Source of the DNA: a virus | DNA length: 64,000 bases | Strand: one strand, 5' to 3' | IMG/VR virus record: IMGVR_UViG_3300042453_002354 | Span: 1 to 64,000 of that record | Shown: one piece after another, positions 46,795 through 55,284 of the stretch | Position numbering within the stretch: the stretch's first letter is position 1 | How the letters are laid out: each line of letters starts with the position of its first letter | Notes under the pieces: generated by a model | What the model saw: only the letters and a program-made list of their open reading frames with translations | What the model was told of the DNA's origin: nothing | The model's database searches: none | Position numbers and translations under genes: made by a program

Positions 46795-47787
46795 TCATTT
46801 TCTGACGCTAGATTCGGACTGATATGTTGGCGTAACTTCAACAAATTCCGCCTTTCTTTGCAATTCGGATATTGTTCTGGCACCACCATAAGTTAAGGCC
46901 GATCTCAATCCTCCTAGCAATTCATCTATAAGTTGTTGTGCACTTTTCTCGACCGGAGCCCAAAAGTGTTCACCCTCTGCTACCGTACCTTTCTTTAATC
47001 CACCTCTAGCTTCATCTTGAAAATCTTTTGATGCTTGTCCTCTGTATTTTGCATATATCTGAAAGTCTGTGTTTCTTTTTTGTGCGGCACTTTCGTAAGT
47101 TAGTGCAAATAGCTTTCCTATCATTACGGTAGAAGCACCAGCGGCCAACGCAAGCACAATATCTCTTGAATTTCTTATACCACCATCGGCAATAATTGGT
47201 ACTTTAAATCTGCTTGCAATTTCACTGCAATCTTGTATTGCGCTAAATTGACTAACACCAAACCCCGTGGTCGATCTTGTAGTACAGGCAGCTCCAGGTC
47301 CAATACCAACCTTTATCGCATCAGCACCAGACGAAATTAAATCATGGGTGCCCATAGCTGTACAAACATTTCCAGCTATAATTTTAACATGAGGATATTT
47401 TGATTTAATAAACTCAATTTCTTGCATCATAGATTTTGAATGTCCGTGTGCAATGTCAAACGTTATTACACTGGCACCGACACCTATAAAATCTTCTAAG
47501 TAATCGTTATTCAATCCAGTTGAAATGGAACAATTAGAGTATTTCTTAATCCACAATCTTTGTTGTTCTATATCTGTAAATCTATGAAATATGGGAAATC
47601 CACCGTTCGACAAAAGCACATCAGCTAATTGATCGCAAATGACAGTATCCATATTAGCTGCCAATAATGGCATACCAATTTTAGTATCCTTAACAAGCCA
47701 AGTTGATAGATCTGGTTCAGTTCTGCTACTTATATTACTATATTGCGGAACTAGTGCTACGTCATCAAAAGTTAAAACTCTTCTCAT
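46795..47787 (-). CDS. IMPDH/GMPR family enzyme, probably GMP reductase
   Basis: 330 aa from MRRVLTFDDVALVPQYS (CAGGAG upstream; the frame extends to 47829). TIM barrel with RTEPDLSTWL, PLLAANMDTV, IIAGNVCTAMG, KVGIGPGAACTTRSTTGFG (catalytic Cys168), PIIADGGIRNSRDIVLALAAGAS and LGGLRSALTYGGARTI. No CBS domain pair, and the length is that of GMP reductase (IMPDH is about 480), so GMP to IMP conversion is favoured; IMPDH activity is the alternative. Unusual in a T4-like replication cluster. Confidence 0.82.
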   Translation of the reverse strand: MRRVLTFDDVALVPQYSNISSRTEPDLSTWLVKDTKIGMPLLAANMDTVICDQLADVLLSNGGFPIFHRFTDIEQQRLWIKKYSNCSISTGLNNDYLEDFIGVGASVITFDIAHGHSKSMMQEIEFIKSKYPHVKIIAGNVCTAMGTHDLISSGADAIKVGIGPGAACTTRSTTGFGVSQFSAIQDCSEIASRFKVPIIADGGIRNSRDIVLALAAGASTVMIGKLFALTYESAAQKRNTDFQIYAKYRGQASKDFQDEARGGLKKGTVAEGEHFWAPVEKSAQQLIDELLGGLRSALTYGGARTISELQRKAEFVEVTPTYQSESSVRK

Positions 47788-47789
47788 AA

Positions 47790-48347
47790 CTACTCCTGTG
47801 TTGATAATTGATCTCCCCACGAATCCCATCCAGATTCAGTTTGTCTAGCAAAAAGTTCTATTCTAGGTAAATCACCAACTAATTCTACTATATGTTTTCT
47901 TATTATATCAGGCTTTTTGCTATGAGATTCTATTGGCGATAAAACAACTTGTTTGATTGATGCAGACTTTCTTTTGATCTTGCCACGTAAACCTAGTAGA
48001 CACAATTCGGCATTGCTTCTGGTCCAGTTTCCCATACCCATAAAAATTGTATCTTGAGATTTTTTGTTCGTCTTGACCCAAGTGAATGCACAAGTTTTAT
48101 ATGTAAATCCCCAAGATTTAATTACATTTAATCCTTCTTGTAGCTTAGGATATGTAACCCACATAAAAAGAATGCAATCATCAGCACATATCTCAGATAT
48201 TGGTAGTTCTTCTATTGATTTGTCATTCATTAAATTATATTTACATCCTGCACCTCTGTTCCCTGCTAATGCTTTATCTTTATACATCCAAGGAGGATCT
48301 GCATAAATTATATTATACTTCTTATTAGGGAAGGGTATCATAATCAA
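47790..48347 (-). CDS. MT-A70 family adenine methyltransferase
   Basis: 185 aa. YADPPWMYKDK (residues about 16-26) carries the DPPW catalytic motif of MT-A70 N6-adenine methyltransferases; LFMWVTYPKLQEGLNVIKSWGF, FTWVKTNKK, GMGNWTRSNAELCLLGLRG and SKKPDIIRKHIVELVG follow in family order, the last with the SxKPxxxR SAM-site pattern. Likely modifies phage DNA (protection) or RNA; target unknown. Overlaps gp41 by 4 bases. Confidence 0.88.
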   Translation of the reverse strand: MIMIPFPNKKYNIIYADPPWMYKDKALAGNRGAGCKYNLMNDKSIEELPISEICADDCILFMWVTYPKLQEGLNVIKSWGFTYKTCAFTWVKTNKKSQDTIFMGMGNWTRSNAELCLLGLRGKIKRKSASIKQVVLSPIESHSKKPDIIRKHIVELVGDLPRIELFARQTESGWDSWGDQLSTQE

Positions 48348-49729
48348 AATTTGAATCCAGAAAATTTAGAAGGTGCATCTTTAACTGGAAGATTTGAATT
48401 ATCAAAATCTCTTACGTTCTGTATTATATCATTTTGTGCAGATTCTTCAAGCTCATAAAATCTCATTTTAGGTCTGTCAATTCCTAATAGTATTTTTCTA
48501 TCTTTGGCAGCTTCGTTGTATCTATTTTTTAGTTGCTTGATCATTATTTGATTCTGCTTTTCCAATTCATCCGTAGAAATAAGAGCAAGCATTAAATCTG
48601 CGGTTGCTGGTACGCCAAAACTTTCTGAAGTGTTTTCTAATCCTACATCGGATGCATTGTAACCGCTTCTGTTTAACTGTGTTGCGGTCCATACTGGTAC
48701 CTTGTGTATAACGCTCAGACCACGAACCTCTTCTGCAATATACTTCACGTAAGTGTACATATTAGAAACACTATTAGATGACTTCAATCTGGCACTTACC
48801 ATGATGTTTAAGTAATCCAGAATAATGACATCTGGCTTGAAATTCTTCTTGAGAGATAATTCATTCAGAGTATTTGCCACATGAAACACACTAGCGGTAG
48901 ATGTTGGATATTCTTCTACTATAAGTTTGCCAGTAGTCTTTGATATGATTGAATTTAAAGACTTGAGAAATGCTGGTTTTGGTATGTTCTTTAAATCTTG
49001 TATCGGTATGTTGAGAAGATTTGCATCAAATCGTTCTGATGTCTTCTCTTTTGACATTTCAAATGTAGCATAAAAAACATTATACCCTTGCATAAAATAT
49101 GAGCAAGCAAGGTGAGACAAGAACGTAGATTTTCCTATTCCTGTACCGGCGACCACGATATTCAAGGTCTTCTTTGGTACACCACCATTAGTAATTTTAT
49201 TCAGTATATTAATATCAAATGGCAACTGTTCTTCTTTTGTGTGATAGTAACTAAATCTATCCTCATAATCTTCTGCATACGAATGACCAACAGAGGTATT
49301 AAAAGAAACGGCCAATGCCTCTTTCATCATATCGGGCAATACACCTACACTTCTTTTTTTATCTCTACCGTCAATTATTTCTATGCCACTTCTGAAGGCA
49401 TTTATTATAGCTTTATCTTTACAAAACTTTTCTGTCTGACCAAGAAACCATTCTTGGTTTGGTTTATCGTATTCTTTTAATTCTTTTATAGTATCTTGAA
49501 TGTTTTGATAAAGTTCAGAAGAAACTTGTTTATCGGCGGAACATATTGATATTGCTTCTATGGTAGGCAGTGCATTATGTTTTGCTATAAAATCATAGAT
49601 GCAAGAAAAAACGATCTTGTCAGATGGCGAATCAAAGTATTCTTCCTTGAGAAAGGGAAATACTTTTCTGCAATAATCTTCATCGTGTATCATGCCCTTC
49701 AATATAAGGGACTCTATTTTGTCTGACAT
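48344..49729 (-). CDS. gp41: Replicative helicase gp41 (DnaB-type)
   Basis: 461 aa (T4 475). N-terminal domain (1-150), then RecA-type core: VAGTGIGKSTFLSHLA (Walker A near 186-193), NVFYATFEMSKEKTSERF, PDVIILDYLNIM (Walker B), VPVWTATQLNRSGY (H4/DnaB4), SFGVPATADLMLAL. Hexameric 5'-3' helicase, partner of gp61 and gp59. Sits behind uvsX, as in T4. Confidence 0.94.
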   Translation of the reverse strand: MSDKIESLILKGMIHDEDYCRKVFPFLKEEYFDSPSDKIVFSCIYDFIAKHNALPTIEAISICSADKQVSSELYQNIQDTIKELKEYDKPNQEWFLGQTEKFCKDKAIINAFRSGIEIIDGRDKKRSVGVLPDMMKEALAVSFNTSVGHSYAEDYEDRFSYYHTKEEQLPFDINILNKITNGGVPKKTLNIVVAGTGIGKSTFLSHLACSYFMQGYNVFYATFEMSKEKTSERFDANLLNIPIQDLKNIPKPAFLKSLNSIISKTTGKLIVEEYPTSTASVFHVANTLNELSLKKNFKPDVIILDYLNIMVSARLKSSNSVSNMYTYVKYIAEEVRGLSVIHKVPVWTATQLNRSGYNASDVGLENTSESFGVPATADLMLALISTDELEKQNQIMIKQLKNRYNEAAKDRKILLGIDRPKMRFYELEESAQNDIIQNVRDFDNSNLPVKDAPSKFSGFKF

Positions 49730-49992
49730 TGATTTCCTATAATTTGAAATAACTGAGATGCAATTTCATTAATCATTAACATCATAGACTGTTCTTGCTG
49801 TTCTGTCAAATCCTCTTTCAATAGATGCATCAAGTGAGTTGGAACTCCTGCTATTTCATAAGAAAACTTTCCTTTTCCATTTACCTCATTAAAGTTATCA
49901 AAAACAATAAACATGCCAGACCAATATCCTTCCATTACAAAAACTTTTATACCTCTGGCTTTGTGTTCAACTATTTGGTATTTTTTGATCAT
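49714..49992 (-). CDS. Hypothetical protein between UvsX and gp41 (92 aa)
   Basis: Start at 49992 (MIKKYQIVEHKARGIKVFV), with GAAGAAGG 6 bases upstream; an in-frame GTG five codons earlier is rejected. Beta-rich N-terminus (YQIVEHKARGIKVFVMEG) and helical C-terminus (LTEQQEQSMMLMINEIASQLF). Overlaps gp41 by 16 bases. No family recognised; position suggests replication accessory. Confidence 0.68.
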   Translation of the reverse strand: MIKKYQIVEHKARGIKVFVMEGYWSGMFIVFDNFNEVNGKGKFSYEIAGVPTHLMHLLKEDLTEQQEQSMMLMINEIASQLFQIIGNQCQTK

Positions 49993-49993
49993 A

Positions 49994-51070
49994 TTAACCT
50001 TCTTCACCGTTTAAAATATCTTCTACGAAAATATCTGTAGATACGCCACCATATAACATGGTATTCTTAACATAAGTATTGATCTTATGCAATACTTCTT
50101 CCGTAAAGAAGTGTTTAGGATTTTCTCTGATTTCCTTTTCAAATACACTCTTACCGCCAGGCACTTGTATTCTAGTGGATACCTTTGTAAAAATCTCAGC
50201 TTCTAATGCAATGTCAATTAATCCATAATATCTGTCAAGCCCACTCTGAAAGTTTAACAACACTTGAGCTACAGATCCTTCTTTAGTCAATCGAGATTTC
50301 ATGGCAGTGCATTTGATCAAAACGCCTACCAAGTTTCCATCTTTATCCTTCTCTTTGCTTTTGGATAGCATTATGATGTTATTTGCTGCATATTTCAATC
50401 CGCCACCGCCGCCAATAGATTTTTTAGGACCATACATTTGACCAACATTTTCATATACATGATTGGTCATAATCATAGGTATGCCAGCTTTGCTAAGTTT
50501 TAGTGTGAGCACACGAAATGCCGCTCTAATTTCAGATTGTCTGGTCATATCTTTCTTGTCACTTCCACTTTCCGTGTCTGCAACTTCTTTGTTTGTAGAT
50601 AACATACCAAGACTATCTAAACATATCATCATCTTACGATTTTCATTTTTCGCCTTCTTCTTTTCTTCAAGATAGTTATCAACTAACCTCAAACACTGTG
50701 ACTTAAATTGCTGTATCGTTTCTACGGGAACCATCAAAACTCTTTTTGCATCTATGTTCCGATTCACTAATAATTCTTTTGTGATCGCACCTTCACTTTC
50801 AAACACAACGACGACCGCATTTGAATCAGTATCAAGAAAATGTTTGACAATAGAAAGCATAAAGTAAGTTTTACCAGTAGCTTCTTCACCAGCTAATGCG
50901 CTGATTTTGTTTGAAGGAAATCCACCAAAAATATCACCAGAAAATAATGCGTTTAATGCATAACTGCCAGTATCAATAAATTGAGGTATGTCCGCATAGG
51001 TGCCTTCTTCTGCAACACTTGCGTATTCATTATCAAGTGATTTTATTATTTCTTTGAATATGTCACTCAT
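49994..51070 (-). CDS. uvsX: UvsX recombinase (RecA-like)
   Basis: 358 aa (T4 391). Walker A ALAGEEATGKTYFMLS (near 45-52), VVVFESEGAITKELLVNR, MICLDSLGMLST (Walker B), TRQSEIRAAFRVLTLKLSKAGIPMIMTNHVYENVGQMYGPKKSIGGGGGLKYAANNI (L2 loop and GGGG signature). Catalyses strand invasion for recombination-dependent replication. Acidic C-terminus (EDILNGEEG). Confidence 0.95.
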   Translation of the reverse strand: MSDIFKEIIKSLDNEYASVAEEGTYADIPQFIDTGSYALNALFSGDIFGGFPSNKISALAGEEATGKTYFMLSIVKHFLDTDSNAVVVVFESEGAITKELLVNRNIDAKRVLMVPVETIQQFKSQCLRLVDNYLEEKKKAKNENRKMMICLDSLGMLSTNKEVADTESGSDKKDMTRQSEIRAAFRVLTLKLSKAGIPMIMTNHVYENVGQMYGPKKSIGGGGGLKYAANNIIMLSKSKEKDKDGNLVGVLIKCTAMKSRLTKEGSVAQVLLNFQSGLDRYYGLIDIALEAEIFTKVSTRIQVPGGKSVFEKEIRENPKHFFTEEVLHKINTYVKNTMLYGGVSTDIFVEDILNGEEG

Positions 51071-51079
51071 ATTAGTATC

Positions 51080-52171
51080 CTAAAATAAACTCTTCTTATT
51101 TTCTAATGACCAACCAATGCAGTTTGCAATATCTTCTATGGGTTTTCTGAACATCTTATCAAATTGTGTGTCATAGTCAATATATTTGTGAAGATTAAAT
51201 TCAATAGGTAATTGATCTATAAAGCCAATAACATCTTCTCCTATTGGATTAGGCGTTTTAAGATAGACATATCTGATCTTTTCCTTCTCTTCAATCTTTT
51301 GATATTTGGCAGACAGATCTAATTTTTTTATGTAATGATTATATAATAAAGATGCTCTAGTGTTTATCGGACAAGATTTTGCATATATGGTTTTACTATC
51401 AGAATACTTGTCTAATCCATTGACAGTCTTCGGAAAGGCAATGTCATTTACTTGAGCATCATTGTAGATTTTTTTAAAGTTTTTTACGAAATCTTGTAAA
51501 GTTTTTTGATCTTCTTGCAGAAGTATTCTAAGTGCTTCGTACAAATATTCTTTAACAAACGATGGTGTAGAACTTTTAACAACATCTAAACCTGTAGCTT
51601 TAACTTCCGGTTCTTGATAACGAACACCTTCAACATCAATAGCGTTGACAACATATCTTTTCTTGGCAACCCAGATACCACGATCTGCCAAAGTCTCTCT
51701 TTTCATTTCCATTCTAGGCAGAAAACCATTTGTATAGTCATACAAATTCTTGAATGATTGCTCTATCTTTTTCTGCAAACCTTGCTCACAAAATGCATCA
51801 AGAAAATCTATGACCTTCTGCACAGGAAGTTCTTTACCTGCTAGAGTTTTTAAAACAACTTGTTCTAGATTTAGATATACAGAATCGGTATCAGAGGCTA
51901 TAACAAAGTCTTGATTCTCTGTGCCTAGAAGTTTGTTTAAATATTGATTTAAATCTTGCTGAATCCACTTGATTGCTAATTGACCGGATAGTGTAACGGC
52001 TTCGGCTTGGCGCACATCGAAATATCTGAAATAGACATTACCTAATGCGCCGTAAGCCGAATTCAACATTACCTTTCTGCCGTTCTGAGTGTTAGAATAC
52101 TTAGACACTAATTTTTCAAGTGTTTTTTTCTTTTCTAGCAACTCTTCGGTTGATAACTGAGAAAGATCCAT
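51080..52171 (-). CDS. gp43C: DNA polymerase gp43, C-terminal part (split)
   Basis: 363 aa. Begins MDLSQLSTEELLEKK, a helical segment of the fingers, then motif B RKVMLNSAYGALGN, motif C IASDTDSVYLN (about 96-106), and the thumb (VAKKRYVVNAI, YDTQFDKMFRKPI and a clamp-binding-like C-end NKKSLF). The palm Asp pair DTDS is complete, but motif A lies in the other part (52960-54423). Weak ribosome site. Must associate with gp43N; together 850 aa against 898 in T4. Confidence 0.93.
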   Translation of the reverse strand: MDLSQLSTEELLEKKKTLEKLVSKYSNTQNGRKVMLNSAYGALGNVYFRYFDVRQAEAVTLSGQLAIKWIQQDLNQYLNKLLGTENQDFVIASDTDSVYLNLEQVVLKTLAGKELPVQKVIDFLDAFCEQGLQKKIEQSFKNLYDYTNGFLPRMEMKRETLADRGIWVAKKRYVVNAIDVEGVRYQEPEVKATGLDVVKSSTPSFVKEYLYEALRILLQEDQKTLQDFVKNFKKIYNDAQVNDIAFPKTVNGLDKYSDSKTIYAKSCPINTRASLLYNHYIKKLDLSAKYQKIEEKEKIRYVYLKTPNPIGEDVIGFIDQLPIEFNLHKYIDYDTQFDKMFRKPIEDIANCIGWSLENKKSLF

Positions 52172-52176
52172 GAATA

Positions 52177-52488
52177 TTACTTAAATAGTTTGCTAAAGAA
52201 TCCTTTCTTGGTTGGTTCGGGCAAATCTTCCAATATTTTAGTAGGTAATTCTACCTTCTCGGGTACTCTAACAACTTTAGATAATTTGTCAACCTTGAAT
52301 AGTAGTTTATCATCACAAGTTCCTGCAAGTGAATAAGTGGCCTCTGACAGATCTATTTCTCCAGACTCGGATGATGTGGCAGCAGATAGCAAAAATTTTG
52401 ATAGTTCTTTTCTGGGATCTTCAGACATTCCAAATACTACCATTTCACTTAAAGAAATTTGTACTAATGCATAAAATTGATCACTCAT
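52177..52488 (-). CDS. Hypothetical protein inserted in gp43, gene 2 (103 aa)
   Basis: Start at 52488 (MSDQFYALVQISLSEMVVFG) chosen because AAGGAG is 7-8 bases from it; an ATG two codons earlier is too close. Acidic, mixed alpha/beta, with ATYSLAGTCDDKLLFKVDK in the middle and a basic end KKGFFSKLFK that resembles short interaction tails. Only 5 bases before the gp43C ATG. No endonuclease motif (no GIY-YIG, HNH or LAGLIDADG). Function unknown. Confidence 0.75.
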   Translation of the reverse strand: MSDQFYALVQISLSEMVVFGMSEDPRKELSKFLLSAATSSESGEIDLSEATYSLAGTCDDKLLFKVDKLSKVVRVPEKVELPTKILEDLPEPTKKGFFSKLFK

Positions 52489-52499
52489 TTTCATTCTCC

Positions 52500-52910
52500 T
52501 TACTTTTTAGTTTTTGATTTTGGCTTAGCGACTTCTGATTTTTGATTTGGTGTTGACTTTTTCTTCGCCGGTGCCACATCAGCTTCTTTCTTTTTTGATT
52601 TTGATACGACTGGTACTACTGGTTCCAATACAATCTTTTTTGACGCTTTGCCGGACTTAACTGGTTTTGCTGCACGTTCTTCTAAGACTCCGACTACAGA
52701 AAAGACAGCCACTTCACCACGAGCACCCCAAAGAACATATTCAAATTGATTTTTATGCCAAACAAAATTCTTACCTTTACTATTGCTTATAATTTTGTTC
52801 AGGAATAGATCACCTATAGCCTGTTCGGATTTTCCTAGATTAAAAATTTCATCTATTGACACAAATAGGAAATCTTTAAAATTTTTCGTTTTAGCCTTTT
52901 GTTTTACCAT
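52500..52910 (-). CDS. Hypothetical protein inserted in gp43, gene 1 (136 aa)
   Basis: Start MVKQKAKTKNFKDFLFVSID after GGAG, behind its own promoter at 52942-52970. Residues 1-80 form a small domain (FLFVSIDEIFNLGKSEQAIGDLFL...HKNQFEYVLWGARGEVAVFSVVGV); residues 85-136 are Lys/Ala/Pro-rich (KSKKKEADVAPAKKKSTPNQ), a disordered, DNA- or RNA-binding type tail. No homing endonuclease signature. Lies in the gap of the split polymerase gene. Confidence 0.78.
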   Translation of the reverse strand: MVKQKAKTKNFKDFLFVSIDEIFNLGKSEQAIGDLFLNKIISNSKGKNFVWHKNQFEYVLWGARGEVAVFSVVGVLEERAAKPVKSGKASKKIVLEPVVPVVSKSKKKEADVAPAKKKSTPNQKSEVAKPKSKTKK

Positions 52911-52941
52911 GATATCTCCTATAAAAAATTCAACAGTTCAA

Positions 52942-52970
52942 ATCATATTACAAAAATAACTAATCGTCAA
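52942..52970 (-). promoter_or_regulatory. Sigma70-type promoter TTGACG-N17-TATGAT at polymerase split
   Basis: -35 TTGACG (52965-52970) overlaps the last codons of gp43N, -10 TATGAT lies at 52942-52947, exact 17-base spacing. Predicted start near 52935, 25 nt before the inserted gene at 52910. Would express the two inserted genes and gp43C separately from gp43N. Confidence 0.65.
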
Positions 52971-54423
52971 GACCTCTGCGTCTTAATTCTTGTTTAATTT
53001 TTTGTAACTCATTCTTACACTCAATCATTTGGCTTTTGTATTTTTTTCTTTCTGTGTATAATCTTTCTATTATTGCGGGAAGAAATCCTTGACCCTTTCT
53101 GGAAAAGAAATGACCGTTTGCAGTAAACGCCAGATTGTCTTTCTTCAGTGAAGACAAATCGACCGAACGAGAAAGTAGGTCTTCTATCTTCACATCAATC
53201 TTATGACTAGTCAATAGCTTCTCTGGTGATATGTTGTATTGAACGATTAACATCGGATATAGACTGTTTACGTCAAACGAGGATATCCATTTGTGCATAC
53301 CTATGATTGGTTCCTTTACGGCGGCACCTTCATATTGTGCCTCTTTATCTCCGTCCTGTTTTGGCGGAATAATCATTTTCATTTTTTTGATATGATTAAA
53401 AATTATGATATCCCAAAGTCTAACCTGCTTGAAAACATCCATAAAGTTTACAAGACTATCATAAGCAATGGTCATAATCATTTCCATTAACTTGAGCTTT
53501 TCTTCTAACTTCATTACAAGTCGAACGTCATGAATGTTATAATCTATAAATTTTTGAAAGTTTGTCGTATATAATGTTTTTAGATTACCATCAAAAGTAA
53601 TCTTTGCTTCTCCAAGTTCTTCTTTTGCAACGGTGTCGAGTTTATAGTTCTCTGGTTTGGCGTTGTGAAACTTTTTATAAATTTCTATGTAATCTAATGT
53701 CACTATACCCAAAAAATCATAAGCAGTATAAGTTTTATTTTGTATTGTCATTGTTCTAGTTTTTATCTCATTCCAAGGTGAGATATTTTTAGCATAATCC
53801 TTTTCAATCAACCTATTCATTCTTCCGACGAGATATGGTATATCAAAAAAGGTTATATTGTAACCAGAAATTATATCGGGCGATTCTGTTCTAACGTGTT
53901 CAACAAACGAGCATAATAGTTGAGTTTCCGTTGAACATTTTCTGTATTCTACATTTGATTCGGATGGTGTGTAATCGCCTAGACCAAAAACTACAAACTT
54001 TTTACCAACACCACAGGTTATTGCTATCACCTTTTGGTCAAAAACTTCCATACTAGGAAATCCACTTTCACAAGTAGTTTCTATGTCAAAGTATAGTACT
54101 TTGATTCTATTGAGATCGTAATCTATTCCATTTTCGTACATATCAGAGATGCAAGCATAATCATATTGCTGTAAACCCCAAACTTCATAGTTGTCTACAT
54201 CGCCGTAGTTGTTTACGTAATCTCTTGCTTCTGATATGCTATCAAATTTTATTCTGTCTAACCACTTCTTGCCATCATAGCTCATATATCTCGTACTCTT
54301 CTTAGAAGGTAAGAAAAGACTAGGCTTATATGGAATTTTTTGTTGTACACGACGACCGTGATCGTATCCCGTATACAATACACTATTTCCTCGAACGGAA
54401 AAGTGTGTATAAAATTTTGACAT
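52960..54423 (-). CDS. gp43N: DNA polymerase gp43, N-terminal part (split)
   Basis: 487 aa. Family B polymerase with full proofreading domain: LYFDIETTCESGFPSM (Exo I), SGYNITFFDIPYLVGR (Exo II) and YNIHDVRLVMKLE (Exo III). Motif A SSFDVNSLYPMLIVQYN (about 393-410) is present; motifs B and C are not. It ends ERKKYKSQMIECKNELQKIK...RRRGLDD in the first fingers helix. GGGATAAC precedes the ATG. The polymerase is completed by 51080-52171. Confidence 0.94.
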   Translation of the reverse strand: MSKFYTHFSVRGNSVLYTGYDHGRRVQQKIPYKPSLFLPSKKSTRYMSYDGKKWLDRIKFDSISEARDYVNNYGDVDNYEVWGLQQYDYACISDMYENGIDYDLNRIKVLYFDIETTCESGFPSMEVFDQKVIAITCGVGKKFVVFGLGDYTPSESNVEYRKCSTETQLLCSFVEHVRTESPDIISGYNITFFDIPYLVGRMNRLIEKDYAKNISPWNEIKTRTMTIQNKTYTAYDFLGIVTLDYIEIYKKFHNAKPENYKLDTVAKEELGEAKITFDGNLKTLYTTNFQKFIDYNIHDVRLVMKLEEKLKLMEMIMTIAYDSLVNFMDVFKQVRLWDIIIFNHIKKMKMIIPPKQDGDKEAQYEGAAVKEPIIGMHKWISSFDVNSLYPMLIVQYNISPEKLLTSHKIDVKIEDLLSRSVDLSSLKKDNLAFTANGHFFSRKGQGFLPAIIERLYTERKKYKSQMIECKNELQKIKQELRRRGLDD

Positions 54424-54424
54424 G

Positions 54425-54718
54425 TTATCCCGTAATCAGTGATGATGGTGTTATGAGACCAGTAGACATTTGCCTATATTGTGCGGCAATCTCTTCTGCT
54501 GGTTCATAATCATACATAACGAACTTTTTGTCAATCTTTATTTCAGCTTCGGGATTAGTTGCTATTAGTGGAACAATTAGTAAATCTGGACCTTTTGGCG
54601 TGTGTCGCATTGCCAGTATTAGTGGAAATCTTATATTAATGTGAGTTTCGGATTGTGAAACTAATTCCGCAACCACATCTTCACCTGTACTCAATCTAAA
54701 ACATCTCGATGTGCTCAT
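54425..54718 (-). CDS. Sm/Lsm-like conserved phage protein (97 aa)
   Basis: Small beta-barrel type sequence: CFRLSTGEDVVAELVSQSETHINIRFPLILAMRHTPKG...IVPLIATNPEAEIKIDKKFVMYDYEPAEEIAAQYRQMSTGLITP. The start (x-L-x-T-G-E-D-V-V-A-x-L) resembles Sm-like (Lsm) domains as annotated in marine phages; a six-ring RNA binder is possible but unproven. Immediately upstream of gp43N. Confidence 0.75.
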   Translation of the reverse strand: MSTSRCFRLSTGEDVVAELVSQSETHINIRFPLILAMRHTPKGPDLLIVPLIATNPEAEIKIDKKFVMYDYEPAEEIAAQYRQMSTGLITPSSLITG

Positions 54719-55284
54719 AATGTATCCTTTGGTTTATACGCAAGGGTAAAATTGTTTGGTTCGACTTCTACGCTCTCAAAGGCAAATGTTCTATGCCCTC
54801 TCATTTTGGAGTAGAAATCTCCTATTTTATTGGCTCTCCAATCGCCAACGACAACTTCTTTATTTAATCCTGGCCAAGCGGCACTATTCGTCCCTATCAA
54901 TACCGCCTTTGATTCTGCTTCTTTATAAAGAACTGAATCCTGATCAAATCTTTTGCCAAAACTTTTTAGAAATCCTTTCAGTTTGCCATTATCATCTTTA
55001 TCGGAAATTACCAAAAAACTATTTTCAATTACCTTTTGTGCTTGTGGAGTACCAGCATCTTCTATATAATGACCCTCAACATTTATGAAACCAAATCCAG
55101 CAGACCTTATCAAAGATTTTAATTGTTTGTTTCTGTTTAAATTTTCTTCTCTTGAATACCCCTTTCGGAAAGCGGTCAACATACCTATAGTTTTTTCTTT
55201 GGTGTGTTGAAAGATTCTAGATAAAGACGATTCGTGTAATGCATATTCTTTAAATTCTAGAATGTCTGATTGTTTATTCTTCAT
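54715..55284 (-). CDS. Conserved phage protein of unknown function (189 aa)
   Basis: Contains AFRKGYSREENLNRNKQLKSLIRSAGFGFINVEGHYIEDAGTPQ, SFLVISDKDDNGKLKGFLKSFGKRFDQDSVLYKEAESKAVLIGTN and GHRTFAFESVE, a pattern I associate with a T4-like marine phage family without known role. Overlaps the lysozyme gene by 11 bases and the Lsm-like gene by 4. Confidence 0.75.
   Translation of the reverse strand: MKNKQSDILEFKEYALHESSLSRIFQHTKEKTIGMLTAFRKGYSREENLNRNKQLKSLIRSAGFGFINVEGHYIEDAGTPQAQKVIENSFLVISDKDDNGKLKGFLKSFGKRFDQDSVLYKEAESKAVLIGTNSAAWPGLNKEVVVGDWRANKIGDFYSKMRGHRTFAFESVEVEPNNFTLAYKPKDTL

Noticed and set aside
52172-52959. Group I intron or intein explaining the split polymerase
   Set aside because: Only about 60 noncoding bases are present, too few for an intron core; both halves have their own stop/start codons, the insert has promoters and ribosome sites, and no intein splice residues or homing endonuclease motifs are visible.
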